A stretch of 64,000 bases of DNA. It comes from Chrysoporthe austroafricana. Its lineage: Eukaryota > Ascomycota > Sordariomycetes > Diaporthales > Cryphonectriaceae. The stretch covers positions 5,547,928-5,611,927 of the forward strand of contig JYIP02000003.1 in NCBI GenBank assembly GCA_001051155.2, in the 5' to 3' direction. Shown piece after piece: positions 47,503 to 59,738 of this stretch; position 1 is the first letter of the stretch; every line of letters starts with the position of its first letter. The notes under the pieces were generated by a model. It saw nothing but the letters and a program-made list of their open reading frames with translations, did no database searches and was not told where the DNA came from. The position numbers were made by a program, and so were the translations under genes.

Positions 47503-47971
47503 TATTATAAACCCACAAATAAAATCCGGGAAGGAAAAAGGAAAACAGATAGACGACCTACCTACAGGGAATTTTATACAGGAAATACGAATCCCAGGAT
47601 TATGTATAGGTTAAGGATAGATAAGATAAGGATTACTAGATTACCTGGTAAGCCAGTAAGCTACGCTTACCCATTTACCTGGTAAGCCAGTAAGCTATGC
47701 TTACCCATTTACCTAGTAAGCCAGTGAGCCACGCTTATAGGGCAAAGTATATAGACAGTAAGGGACGCTTTTGAAAAAGTGGTTCTAATACCTTCAGTCG
47801 TCAATCTAAGTATCAATTGGACCCTACCATTGATAGCCATATTAGCTTATAAACATTGCAATACTCAGTAAACTCGTCTTGAATTTCAAGGCTGTACTTG
47901 GCACCGCTCTTATTAGCATAAACCCTTTGACCTTACAGTATATCTTAGGATTTGTTGCAGCGTTTATAACA
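47503..47971 (+). repeat. 3' LTR of family A element
   Basis: 469 bp, the same length as the 5' LTR. The 34-bp units start at 47644, 47678 and 47712. Compared with the 5' LTR it shows further C-to-T and G-to-A changes. Confidence 0.9.
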
Positions 47972-48259
47972 ATATAGTAAAACTCTAAGTTATATAGCAA
48001 AGAAAAGCATAATAATATTATTGGATAAAGGAAATTATATAAGAAATAACAATCGTTTTATAAAGCCGATTTATATTAGAATCCTAATAAGTAAACGTGC
48101 TTATGCCGGGAATTTGAATAACAAATATGCTTATATTAGGGATTAAAAGAAAACCTGCTTATATTAAGAGCTTAGAATTGATTTTCTATTATAATCGGTT
48201 TATATTTGAAATAGATAGATATATACAATATTTATATATAATAAGGCTAGCCGATATTT

Positions 48260-50640
48260 AAGTATATTTCGGTAATGCTTAATCGTATTTATTGCCGAAA
48301 TATTTGGTATAAATATAATTAAAAATTAAAATTGCTTATAGATATTAATAGAAAATATAGCTTTCAGATAATAAAGTATTAAGTAAATATAATAATAATA
48401 AATGTAAAATGAAATTATAATAGAATATATCGATATGCAAAGCTAATAATTGCGTATAATCGTTATATAGCGATATTGTAGCTAATTTTCAATATAAGTA
48501 GCTAAATTTATAAATTATTAAAAGAAAGCAATATTATATGCTATTAATAATATTATATCGATAAATAATAGCTATATTTATTAATTGGGAATAATTTCCC
48601 GGATTTTAGCAATAGCTTTAAGGTTTAGTAAATTGTAAAAGAATATAGCAAATAGTTCTTCTTTTTCGATATAATTGCAGAAATCGGTATAATTATAAAT
48701 ATTAAGCTGCAAAGTTTTGATTAGCTTATACGCTTGGATATAGGATTTAAAGCCTATTATGCGATTTTAGTATTACAAAGACCGGGCAGCGCTAAAGTAA
48801 TCTTTATTTTCATTAGCCTATTTCTAAAAAATAGTATTGAAATCGTAATTTATATTGTCTTTAATAAAGATAATTTTAATGGCTTTGAAATTGTATTCGA
48901 AACAGAAAATTTGGTTTATAATAAAATATAAGCTTAACCGGTTAGATAAAATAGTAAAATCAAGGTTGCGAAATTAAGTAACGAATTCGTATATATATTT
49001 TCTTATAATGAAAAGGAAGAAATATTGGATATAATTATCGTAAATTCCGATAATGCCGAACTTAATATTATTATAAATAGCGAAACCGTTAGCAATATAA
49101 GGACGGTTAGTACTGAAATTGCCTTTCCAAGTAAAATTATAGTATATATATTCTTTGGATATATAGAAAGCTAGCATACAGTAATATACTGCAATTTCGG
49201 CTTTAATAGCTTTGGATTTAGGATTATATTTGATAAATAAAGCAAGAATAGCGCGAAACGTAACCCGCAAGGGCAAAATGCTATTAATATTAGCTCGGAA
49301 AGCTTTGCTTAGTATAGCTAATAAACTAGCTGTATTCGGTAAGTTATTCTCGGTTAAATCGATAATATTATTTATAATTCGATAGCGCTTGGCTAGCATT
49401 ATAAAATTTCGCTCTATTATAGCAAATAAGCTTAAATTAACGATTAGCATAATAGGCTTGAAAGCTTTAAGCTTGGCTAAAATTAGCTTAATATTCTTGG
49501 CTATTTTTTTCTAAGCAATAAAGGCTATATTACGATTATATTCGTAAATTATAACGATTTCTGCTATATTAGCTATATAGCGTACGGTATTTATTTCCCT
49601 TTTAGTAAAGTTGCTATAACCGCTTAATATTATTTATTTAGCCTTATCTTTAATATAATAGCTATGCCCATTTCGTAAGCGATCGTCTTTCGATATTATA
49701 ATAGGAAATAGGATGCGATAAGTTATTAATAAAGTATATAGAGCAAAGATAAAATTACGAATAATAAGTAAATTCGGAATAAATTCAAGCGATATTCTTT
49801 TAATAGAATTATTTATTAATCCGTTATTTGTATCTTTGCTTGTAATAATATTTACGCTAGTAAAGGTATTTGAATAAAGTTCCTATCTTTTGTAAATAGG
49901 GCTAAAGCAATTAATTTATAACGGCATAAAGTATTATAAAATAAGCTCTTAAGCCTTTTCAGTAATCAGTAACCGATTAATATCGCTATTACTTAATTCG
50001 GTATTGGGAATATAAATATTATATTCGACCTTTCGGTTTATTATATCGGTATAACCCTTACTAATTAACGCCCGATAAAAAGCTATTATATAAGCTTTCT
50101 AATAGCGAAAGAAATCGCTTAAATAGTTTTTCGTTACGTAAATATTATAATAGAAATGGCTTTTGCTATTATATAAATATATAGCTTACCGATATCTTTT
50201 TAAGGAAAGGCAGTTTTTGAGCGATACTTTATAGATATATTTAGCATATTATATAGTTTTGCTTTTTCGGCAGACTTTAGAAGGTTTTTCTTAAAATATA
50301 GGGTATAGTATTGCATAGAAATTAAATATAGCTAAACGTACCGTTTCTTATTAATCTTAGTTTTACGATAAGGCATTTATAGAAAGATATAACTTAATAA
50401 TTGCGTAATGCATTTTGATTTTAGTAATATTAATAGCTTTATTAATATAGTCCTTGCAAGTTTACGGAAGCTTAGCAAAGTAAAGCGAAATTAATAATAA
50501 TACTAACTTAATACTCAAAAACAGTATTTAAAAATATAATGAAAAGTAGTAACGATAAGGCAATACAGCTAGCTATAATAAATGGATAAAGATAGTAATT
50601 ATAAGCGCGCTAATAAGAAAAGGAAAACAAAATAAATTTA
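48260..50640 (-). pseudogene. Extra ORF of family B, right copy
   Basis: Counterpart of 5640-8020. The longest open part is 49450-48974 (158 codons), sharing IIDLTENNLPNTASLL and EIAVYYCMLAFYISKEYI with the left copy. Most differences are of the RIP transition type. Function unknown. Confidence 0.55.
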
Positions 50641-50649
50641 TTAGCAGTT

Positions 50650-53600
50650 TACGAAATAATAGCTTTTTGCATTTGCCAGAAATTTACTTGCTTTATTTAG
50701 CAATTGCTTTTACCTTAATGCATGCTTATTATATCGCAAGTTCTTTCGATTTCTTGGAATAAATGGACTAGCTTATTCCAATATACTTTCTATTCGTAAG
50801 TTGCGCTTTGGCCTATTTCGTTTTCGTAAGGCAATTATAATAATATTTTCCGGTTTAGGGATTTCTTTTGCTAATAGCCGCTTTCGCTTTGCTTTTTCTT
50901 GCAATTCGGCTATAGCTTCGCATTTCTATTCGAAATTATATATTATTTCGTTCGCATTCAGGGCATTATAAGGCATTTATATATTATAATAGCTAAAGTA
51001 ATTCATTTATTTTATTAAGTATTCAATTCTGCGCGGATTATATTTATATTTTCGTTTATAGCGGCTAATTATCCTTTTTAGCTCGTAATATCGGTAGTTT
51101 TCTAAATATTTCTCGATATCCGAATTTTTTAGCATATTTACTGAATCCTAATATATAAGGTTATATTTATAAGAGTCTATCTTAAGAAAGTTTGCAAGCA
51201 TTAATTGTATTACCGAAATTACTGGATGGATATTTATATAGAGAGCTAATTTTAATTTATATGCTAAGTTTTCTATTTTTCGAATAATTTGGAAAAATCT
51301 TATTTTCTATTATAAAAACTTCAGAAATAAGTTATCTAGTAATAAATACCCGTAGCTTAAGCGAATATATATTCAATTATCTAATTCGAAAATTATTTGG
51401 CAGTAATGCTTATTATATTGCAATTTGGTTATTATTTGCGCTTTAATAATAAAAAGTTAAGCTTTTTCCTAGAAAACTTCCTTTGCTAAAAGTATTATAT
51501 CCTTTATTTACTAGCCCGATAATAAGTTAAATCCGAATAGCATTTAGCTAGTTAAATATTTTATAATTCGGTTATATATATTATTCAAATTAAATTATAA
51601 TGCTAGTATTATTTCGATTTATTTTGTATTAGAGTAAGCGGTTATAAAATGCTAAATTGCTATTTCAATTATTCGGTTTTTTATTTCAGATTGCCTATCC
51701 GTTTGCGGATGCGAGGCAATAAAGTAAGCAAATTTCGTTCCGATAGCTTCTTACAAATATTTCCAGAATTCCGATAGGAATTTCGAATCTCTATCTAAAA
51801 TAATCTTTTTGAATATTTTCTAGCTAATAATATAAAGTATTCGTAAAATAAAAGTTGCTTAATTTGCTGCAATATATATTATATTGCTTAATATAATAAT
51901 TATAGCTTTAGAATATTTATCCGTAATTATAAAAAATGCATTTAAGAATAGCATTTTAGTTAAAGCTTATATAGTATTTGTAAATAATACTATCGGTAAT
52001 CCTATAATAAAGTCTATAATAATGGTATAGAATAGGATTAATAGAAATAATATAAGTTGCATTTTCTTTAAAAATTGCTATAAATCGTTTTTATTTTCGT
52101 TATAAGCTTGATATATCGATATATAATTGCGTATTTTGGCATAGCAATATCTAATAACGAATCGATCCGTTAAATTATATTATATGCAATTTATGCTAAA
52201 ATAATATTTTCTATTATAAGCTTCCTTAATGAAATTTAATACTATTTTATTCGAAATATATAATCGTTATTTCCCGTAATAATCCTTAAAAAATAATAAG
52301 CCATTATAATTTAATATGAAAAGTAATCGGGCAATCTTATTTGGGTTTTTTAATTATTCGATTATTTTGGACTATAAAGAGTATTTTTCGTATCTTTTTT
52401 TAATATGCCTTTTCATTTCGTTATTTATAGATATTTTATTGAGAATTTGAATAAGTTCGTTTTCTTATATCTTATTTAGAATGCTTTCGTTATCGATAAA
52501 TTTCTGAGTAAATAGTAATTTTGATATAGTATTTGCGAAAATATTCGACTTTCCCGGTATATAATATGCTTTCAAGTCGAATTGATTTAAGTATTCCGAA
52601 ACGAGAATTAGCTGCATATTTGCTTTAATCTTATTTACTATATTTATAAATAACGAATAAATAATGCTAATTATCGTTACATAATTAGTAAGAATATAAA
52701 CTGGCTTAACTTAATTCGATCTTATTATTATTTATAGTTTTCGCATTAGCTATATTAAACAGGCTATTTTTAGTTTTATAAGCTAATATTTTTATTTTAC
52801 TTTATTAATTATTTTGCTCAAATAAAAGATTAATTATACGGCTATGCTTGCTATTAGCGATATTCCGTTCTATATATAGTTATTTGCTAATTAAAAAATA
52901 ATGCTTGAAAACCTTATTTTCTTAAATATATTTAACTAAATGAAAAAAGGTTTATTTAGGATATAATAAAATAAAGCATTTTTAGCTTCTAAAGCTATTT
53001 TGAAATCGTAAAAATTATTAATTTCGTTTAATATTAAATCGAAAATAGCTTGCGTAATATAATTTCGCTATCCTATATTTAAAAGTAAATAATTCAATTG
53101 GCAAGCCTCGTTTAGTATTCTAGTTTTCCTTTTCTGAAATAGATTGATTTTATAATTATATCTAGGAATTAAATAGCGTAAGTATTCTATAAATTTAATA
53201 AACTTTTCTAGTTATTAGAATATTTTAGGAAATTCCAGATTGCGAATGGCTTATATCCGGTATTCCGTATTAGAAATTCCGAATCCGTTTATTTTGAATC
53301 CTAAAATCTGGACTGAAAGATATCCAAAAAACGACTTAAGTCTAGCTAATAAAATATTTTTGCATAAAAATAGCAAGAAGATAGTTTGTAAGTATTATAA
53401 ATAGTTTTGTTCTATAATTGAATGAATAACGATATTATTTATAAAAGCGGAAACAAACTTGTAATATAGTCGTAAGAATTAATTTATAAAATGCTAAATA
53501 TAAAATAGTAAATTTCGAAATCTTATAAATAGAATTTTTATCCTTTCTTAATTATAATAACTGATAATAGTAAATCGGTTTTTATAGTTTGGATATATTA

Positions 53601-53900
53601 GAAATTAATAGAAAAATTGCCGTATATTTATTACTATAATATATATTTTTCCTTTTAGCTATTTGATAATTTCTTGCTATAATAGCAAGGGGTAAGTATC
53701 GAGAATTAAGATTTTATTCAAAACGCATAAATTAATTATTATATATCCTTTCTTTTAACTATTTATATTTTTCCAAATTACAAAAATTAATAAACCGAAT
53801 AGCATTATATTTATAATTTATTCAGCTCGACTTTATTAATATAACTTATTTAAAATTTCGTTAATTACTTTTTGGTTTTCTTTATTTAAATAGTATAGCT
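50650..53900 (-). pseudogene. Degraded pol of family B, right copy
   Basis: Minus-strand counterpart of the left copy's RT, RNase H, integrase and chromodomain. The RT active site near 53425-53450 reads AFINNIVI, so both catalytic aspartate codons have become asparagine. Confidence 0.75.
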
Positions 53901-53999
53901 TTTATCTTACTTTCTGATTTTGCTATTTTTCAATTAAATCGACTTTTATTTATTAATCGATTAGTATATTAATAAGACTTATATTTTTGAAAACTCTAA

Positions 54000-56900
54000 T
54001 GTATGCCCGTATTAACTTTATAACTTTATAGAAAAATTCCGGTAAACGCTTGCAAACGTATATACCGAAATTAATTTCCGATTCTTTAATAGCTTTATCT
54101 TTTCGAATTCCTAGTTTATTACTGTTTTCGAAATAGTTTCTTATTTCGGGGGTTTTTATATCCGGGAATCGGTACTTTTCTAGCTATTTTCCAGTAATTT
54201 CCGCAGTTTATTGGAAAATATGCTTAATAAATAATAGTTAGTCTGAATTCAGCTCTTTTGAAAGCTATAATCTATCTTTAATTCGTTAAAAAAGGTATTA
54301 TTACGCGATATAATAGTAATTATCGTAATTCGCTAGCGGGATTATATAATCTATCTGGAATAGTTCGATTATTTTTAAAAATTGGTTTTTCTGGATTCTT
54401 AAAAAGGTCGTTACCTAATTCGTTATTAAAACTTCCTTAATCTAATAGCTTATCAAGCAATTCATTTACTTTTTCTGTTTCGGCTTGAATAGAAAAGTTA
54501 CGTTTTTAGGATTCGCTTAATATTAATAGGAACTAGCTTATAAGATCTAAGTAGCATTACTGTAATAATCGCAGCTTTTGCTTACTAAGATTATATTAGC
54601 ATTCGAATAAATATTTCTACTTTTGCCGTAGCATTATTAAACTAACCAAATCGTATAGACGATTCTAAATTCAGAATATTTAATTCGTAAAGAATATTAT
54701 ATTCCTATTCTAATAGAATACTTGCTTTTAATCAATCCAATATTTAAGCTCTTATTTAAATACGAAATATAAATAAGTAGCCGTGCTTATTGCTCTGGAA
54801 ATACAAGTCGAATTCAGCTTAGCTTTTTATTAGCGATTAGCTTATGCTTTTAAACTTGGCCTTTACGTTTTAATCTATTTTCGCTTTAAAGAACTGTATT
54901 AGTAATTCCTTAGCAATAGCATAACGATTAGCGCTTATATCGATATAGACCTTTATATCTAGCCTATTCGGGTATGCTCTGGCTGCAGTTTTTATATACG
55001 TATAGCTACTGCTTTAATAAGGCTTGATTGTAAATATAGGAATATTATATTTCAAGATTTCTTTTTTCTATATATCGATTTTAGGAAAATTCTATAGCTA
55101 ACTGGATAATTATATAAGGTATTTGATATAAAATATGCTTTCGTTTACCGAATAAACAGATCGTTATTTATAGGGAAATAGCCTTTTCGAGCCAGCTTAT
55201 CCTTTTTATCTGGATTATATTGCAATTTTCCGTTATCGATATTGAAATTTGCTAGGATTAACTGGACAAAACGTTCTCTAATATCTTTTCGTACGAATCG
55301 ATAGTAAAAGCGCAATTGGAAATTTCAGTTTTTTGAAATTGAATTTCTGCTATTATCCATAATATTAATTAATATCTTTCTGGCCGTACTAGAGATGTTT
55401 TATTATCTGGCTATCCGTTCCCGTAATTAGTTCCGAATATTTATTAACTTTCGCTATTATTCTAGTAAAAGCTTTCGGAATTCGTATTCCGGGATATATT
55501 CAGTGCTTTTGGATGGATTTGGCTAATTAAATATCCTTATTAAGCGAGATAAATATTTAAGTCTTTAAGGCTTGAATTTTCCAGGGCATCCTAGGAATAT
55601 ATTAGCTAAGAAATAAATATTAATATTGGGAAAATTAGTAACCGATTACGTAACTTTCCGTACCGGTTATGCGGGTTTATAAAATAGTTTTATTATGCGA
55701 TTTGATTCGAGAATATATTATATCTCTTATTTCGCTTTAAAACGTTTTTCGAAATCTTTCGTATTTTTATTTCGACCAAGTCTATCGAAATATTTAGCTA
55801 TTAGTTTTTTATCGATCCGATCCCAGATATTTCTAGCCAAATACGAATTTGAGTATTCGGCTAGTTTAGTAAATTAATAAACGTAATAAGTAAATTCTAG
55901 AATATTGCAATTATTTCGTATATTTTTCCTGGAATATTATTAAGCGTTTAGCAAGTTTTTTATAGTTTTCCGCAATATAGAGAAATTTCTTTTCAATTAT
56001 TTTTTCTATTAGCTCTAATTATGCTTATGCAAAATAAAGTCCTTATGCTTTTGGGAAGATAATATAAAATAGAACCAAATATATGCTATTCTAGCTAAGC
56101 AAGCAAATAAATGGAAGCTAAAATATTTAACGCGTTTTGCATTTCTGGCTATATATATCTTATACCGGTTTATAAAGGCTTGAAAGTCTTTCCAGATAAT
56201 AATTTTGCTATTTGTAATAAATACAACTATTAAATTAGCATAATTATTTCAGTTTTCGTAAAGTCGGAATTGCTTTATAATTATATCCTTGAATTCCCTA
56301 TTAATACTAACGGGCAATACTATAAGTTTAAATAAATTAAGTTAATAAGTTCGGAAATCCTTAAATCGCTTATAGCCAAATAATAAATTTCGAAAACTAT
56401 TACTTTTATTATTGCTAGAATCCGATAAATCCGGTAATTTATTTAGCTTACTAATTAATTCTTCTTGGAAATTAAGGTTAATTTCAATATCCGGCTCGGG
56501 ATCCGAAAATAGTCTTTAATCTGATTAACCTTTTGCCTTTAATATAAATATTTGCCGGATATATTCCTTAATATCAAGAAATATTAGTTTAATAAAGCGA
56601 TATCCATTATTAGTATAGTATTTTGCAGTTAAAGCGGGAAAAGGTTTTTTAATAAGTTCCGATTAAAGCGCTTGCATATTGAAAGCTTATTATAATCGGA
56701 ATATTTTCTTAAATCCAATACGTACTATTCTTTCCGAAATAAAGCCATTTTGATAAATTACTTTTATTTCGGGTCGTTACAAAAACTAATTCAATAAGCT
56801 AGTAATTAAAAGGGAAAGGGTCGGGTATTTCTGAAAAATAGTAATAAAACCGTTCGATCTTCCCTTATTCAGTCTTTCTTCTTTATAATTTTCTTTTCCG

Positions 56901-57998
56901 AAAAGCTACGGATAATCCGATAAACCCGATTGGGGCATTAGCATACCTTTTGCTATAAAGTTTATAAGGTTAGCCGGGATAACTATAATAAAACCTTATC
57001 TGGAAGCATTCCGATTTTGGGCTCCTGTTAAGGGAGAAGAAATGCGCTTATTTCTTAGAACTTATTATTTTCCTTTGCCTTTATCTATTTTTCTTACTGT
57101 AATTGAAAAATTCCCGGATTTATTAATAAATCTGGAATTTAAGTTTTCGGTCGAATATCGTAATAAATAAATATACTTAATTCCGCTATTAGTATTAGTA
57201 TATTCAAGTATATAATGCTTTCGATTTTCGATAGATTATTGCTAAGCTAATTTTTCTAACGGATTTTCCGGATTATTAAATCGAAAAGTATTTTTGCTTT
57301 CGTTTATTTCTATAAGCATTTATTATTATTCTTTTTCCATTATCGTTTCGGCAAGCTATCGAAATTTGCGATATTTGGAAAAATCTTCTTAAAACGTATT
57401 ATTCTTTCCTATTTACTAGGATAGATTCTTATCGAAATTCGACTTTCTTCCCTCTTAAATCTAGCGCTTAAGCAGTAAAGGCTATTTTTGCTTAACTATT
57501 CATGCTTTTGCTTTCTGCAAAAGTATATTGGCTTCCTTAGGGTTTTGCTTCGCTTTTTCGTATCGATCGGCCAAAAGTTTCCAGTCGATAAAAGCGTACG
57601 CGATTTCGAGAAAAATCTTAATATCCGATATAACCCAATTCTTCCTTTCAAAGTCGTTCAAAGCTTGTATAAACTTGTATACTTGGGCGGGATACTTGAT
57701 TTCGATATAATCGATAGGCTATAATAATAAAACGTTATTGCTAGTAATTGCTATAGTAAATTAGCAATAAATTATCGATAAATAATTATAATATCTCTTA
57801 TAGGAATGCTATTTCTATAGAAGCCGATATCTTATAAGACCGATATTTTTATAGGAGCCGATATTTTACAGAGCCGATACTTTTATAAAAGCCGTTATCT
57901 TATAGGACCGATATTCCTATAAGAACCGTTGCTTTACAAAGCCGATAATTGAAACCCGATTATGCAATAAAGACGTATAAAGCGTAGCTATTAATTGA
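54000..57998 (-). pseudogene. Degraded gag/protease and 5' region of family B
   Basis: The minus strand from the 5' LTR into pol. It is loosely protein-like (e.g. near 56800-56100) with many stops; individual domains cannot be assigned safely. A set of short repeats built on gccgata + tttata occurs at about 57820-57950, next to the 5' LTR. Confidence 0.5.
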
Positions 57999-58205
57999 TA
58001 GTAAATATACTGAAATATATTATGAAGCATAGTTTTTCCAAAAAAGTGAATTATATTAAAGCTTATTAAAGCATTATATAGGCTTTCCGGTAAAAGTATA
58101 GCATTTACTTAATGAATTCATTGCGTATTTATTAAAGGATTTACTATAAATTTACTAAGCGAATCCATTACGAATTTACTTCGTTTATAGGTTTTGTTAT
58201 TAATT
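57999..58205 (-). repeat. 5' LTR of family B right copy
   Basis: 207 bp, paired with 42184-42390; followed by the target duplication tataa at 58206-58210. Confidence 0.82.
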
Positions 58206-58210
58206 TATAA

Positions 58211-59214
58211 GAAAATATGCGATTTTATTATAATTTAAAATAAATTATTAATAGAAATTAATATATTTAAAAAATGCTTTAATATCTTTAATATTTTTTA
58301 ATATAAGCTATTTTTATATTATTTAAATTTTATTTTTTTATATATTAATTTATTTTAATTTAATAATATAATTAAAGTAATTAACTTTTTATTAATAAAA
58401 ATAATATTTATTAAATTTAATTAAAAATTTATAATTTTATAAAATTTAAAATATTTTTTATATATATTGTTTATATGCTTTAATGTTTTTAAAAAAGATA
58501 AAAATATTATTAAAATAAATAATAATAATAATATTTAAAAATTTATAAAAAATATAATTAATTATTTTTTAAAAAAACATTAATATATTTATAAGCTTAA
58601 AAAGTATAATTATATATTTAAAATATTCGTAATATATTTTAAAAGCTATTTTTCAAATATTATTTTTTTTAATTTAAATATAATAATATTTTTCTTTAAA
58701 ATTAAATATTATAAATTATTTTATCTTTATTAATTAATTTATTATTTCGTTTATTAACAATAATAAATATCGGTTTTTAATTATAATATTATTAAATTAT
58801 TAATAATTTATATAAAATCGTAATTTGCTATTCTTTTTATATATAAATAAAATTAAATATTTTGCAAATAATTGCAATAATCGTATATAACTTTTTTTTA
58901 AGTTTTTATTAATATATTCTTTAAATGCTTTAAGTTTAACTTTATTAAAACCGTAAATCTTAAAGAATTTTAATTAAGTTTTTTTTTTCAATAAAATTTT
59001 ATAATCGTAAAAGCCGTACTTTAATAAGCTTATATTGAATTTCTTTTATTAAAACTTTTTAAATTTAAAATACTTTTATAATATATTTTTAAATATTAAT
59101 ATTAATCCTTTTTTATTTTTTATAATTTAAAAGAATATAAAATATTATTAAATATATTTCGTTTCTTTTACTTTTTATTTCTTATTTAATTTAATTTTTA
59201 ATAATTTTAAATGC
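58211..59214. other. AT-rich RIP-like DNA, no gene
   Basis: Nearly pure A/T with scattered cg and gc. No ORF with domain content, LTR or repeat unit recognised. Confidence 0.5.
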
Positions 59215-59219
59215 TTATT

Positions 59220-59733
59220 TGTTATGAACCAACGAATGGTCCAAGTTACGGGAACAAGCGGGGCCAGCGGGCCCAAGACTAATATAGCACGGATCCAATA
59301 TCCGGCACAAAGAACCCGCTTATATAAGGATGTTTGATTATCCAGAATTACATAATCAAAGGATTAGGGTTTCCCAGTTACAATCGCCAGAATCGCTGAG
59401 CGATTGGAACGACTGAGTCGCCAGAATTGCTGAGCGATTGGAACGACTGAGTTGCCAGAATCGCTAAGCGATTCGGAACTGAAGAGCTGAATATATAAGA
59501 TCGGACATTTCCTACTGTTAGATAAGTTTCATAGTTGCTCTTCAGTCGTCAATCTAAGTATTTCTCTAGGTATTATTCCGAGAAATATCCAATACGGATA
59601 GTGAATACTTAACAGTTGCCGAATATCTCCAGAACTGTATTTCCGTATACAGGACGATCGTACTATATACCATCCTTGCCTAGCATAAACCTTTGATATA
59701 CTAGGTACTTGTGCTACCCGGGTGCTCATTACA
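59220..59733 (+). repeat. Solo LTR (514 bp), nearly free of RIP, TSD ttatt
   Basis: It begins TGTTATGAACC and ends CTCATTACA, flanked by identical ttatt (59215-59219, 59734-59738). It contains a TATATAA box, the perfect inverted repeat ACTGAAGAGC (59478-59487) / GCTCTTCAGT (59537-59546), and 34-bp tandem units (59385, 59419, 59453). GC content is normal inside an AT-rich background, so the insertion is young or escaped RIP. Confidence 0.92.
59385..59480 (+). repeat. 34-bp tandem repeats with hairpin core in solo LTR
   Basis: Two full units (59385-59418, 59419-59452) and a third partial one. Each contains AATCGCTGAGCGATT or a close variant, a 6-bp-arm palindrome with a 3-base loop. Confidence 0.85.
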
Positions 59734-59738
59734 TTATT

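Larger units (their letters stand above)
42466..47971 (+). mobile_element. Complete family A Gypsy (chromodomain) retrotransposon, RIP-mutated
   Basis: 5506 bp with two 469-bp LTRs (42466-42934, 47503-47971) and a perfect target duplication atata (42461-42465, 47972-47976). A polypurine tract precedes the 3' LTR. It sits in the 3' untranslated part of the family B element. The uninterrupted target is still present in the other B copy at about 8265-8295, which proves the insertion. Coding is gag, RT, RNase H, integrase and chromodomain on the plus strand and an accessory ORF on the minus strand. The LTRs differ mostly by C/T and G/A transitions. Confidence 0.93.
42184..58205 (-). mobile_element. 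Full-length family B Gypsy element, RIP-degraded, split by a nested Gypsy
   Basis: Two 207-bp direct repeats (42184-42390 and 57999-58205) bound the element, and the flanking pentanucleotides are identical (tataa at 42179-42183 and 58206-58210). Removing the nested insertion leaves about 10.5 kb. On the minus strand the order is 5' LTR, gag (about 57700-56000), protease region, RT, RNase H, integrase, chromodomain, extra ORF (about 50640-48260) and 3' LTR. The copy at 1-8553 matches it in inverted orientation. All reading frames carry many stops. Confidence 0.85.

Noticed and set aside
59529..59729. 66-codon minus-strand ORF in the solo LTR
   Set aside because: Entirely inside a non-coding LTR and without any domain.
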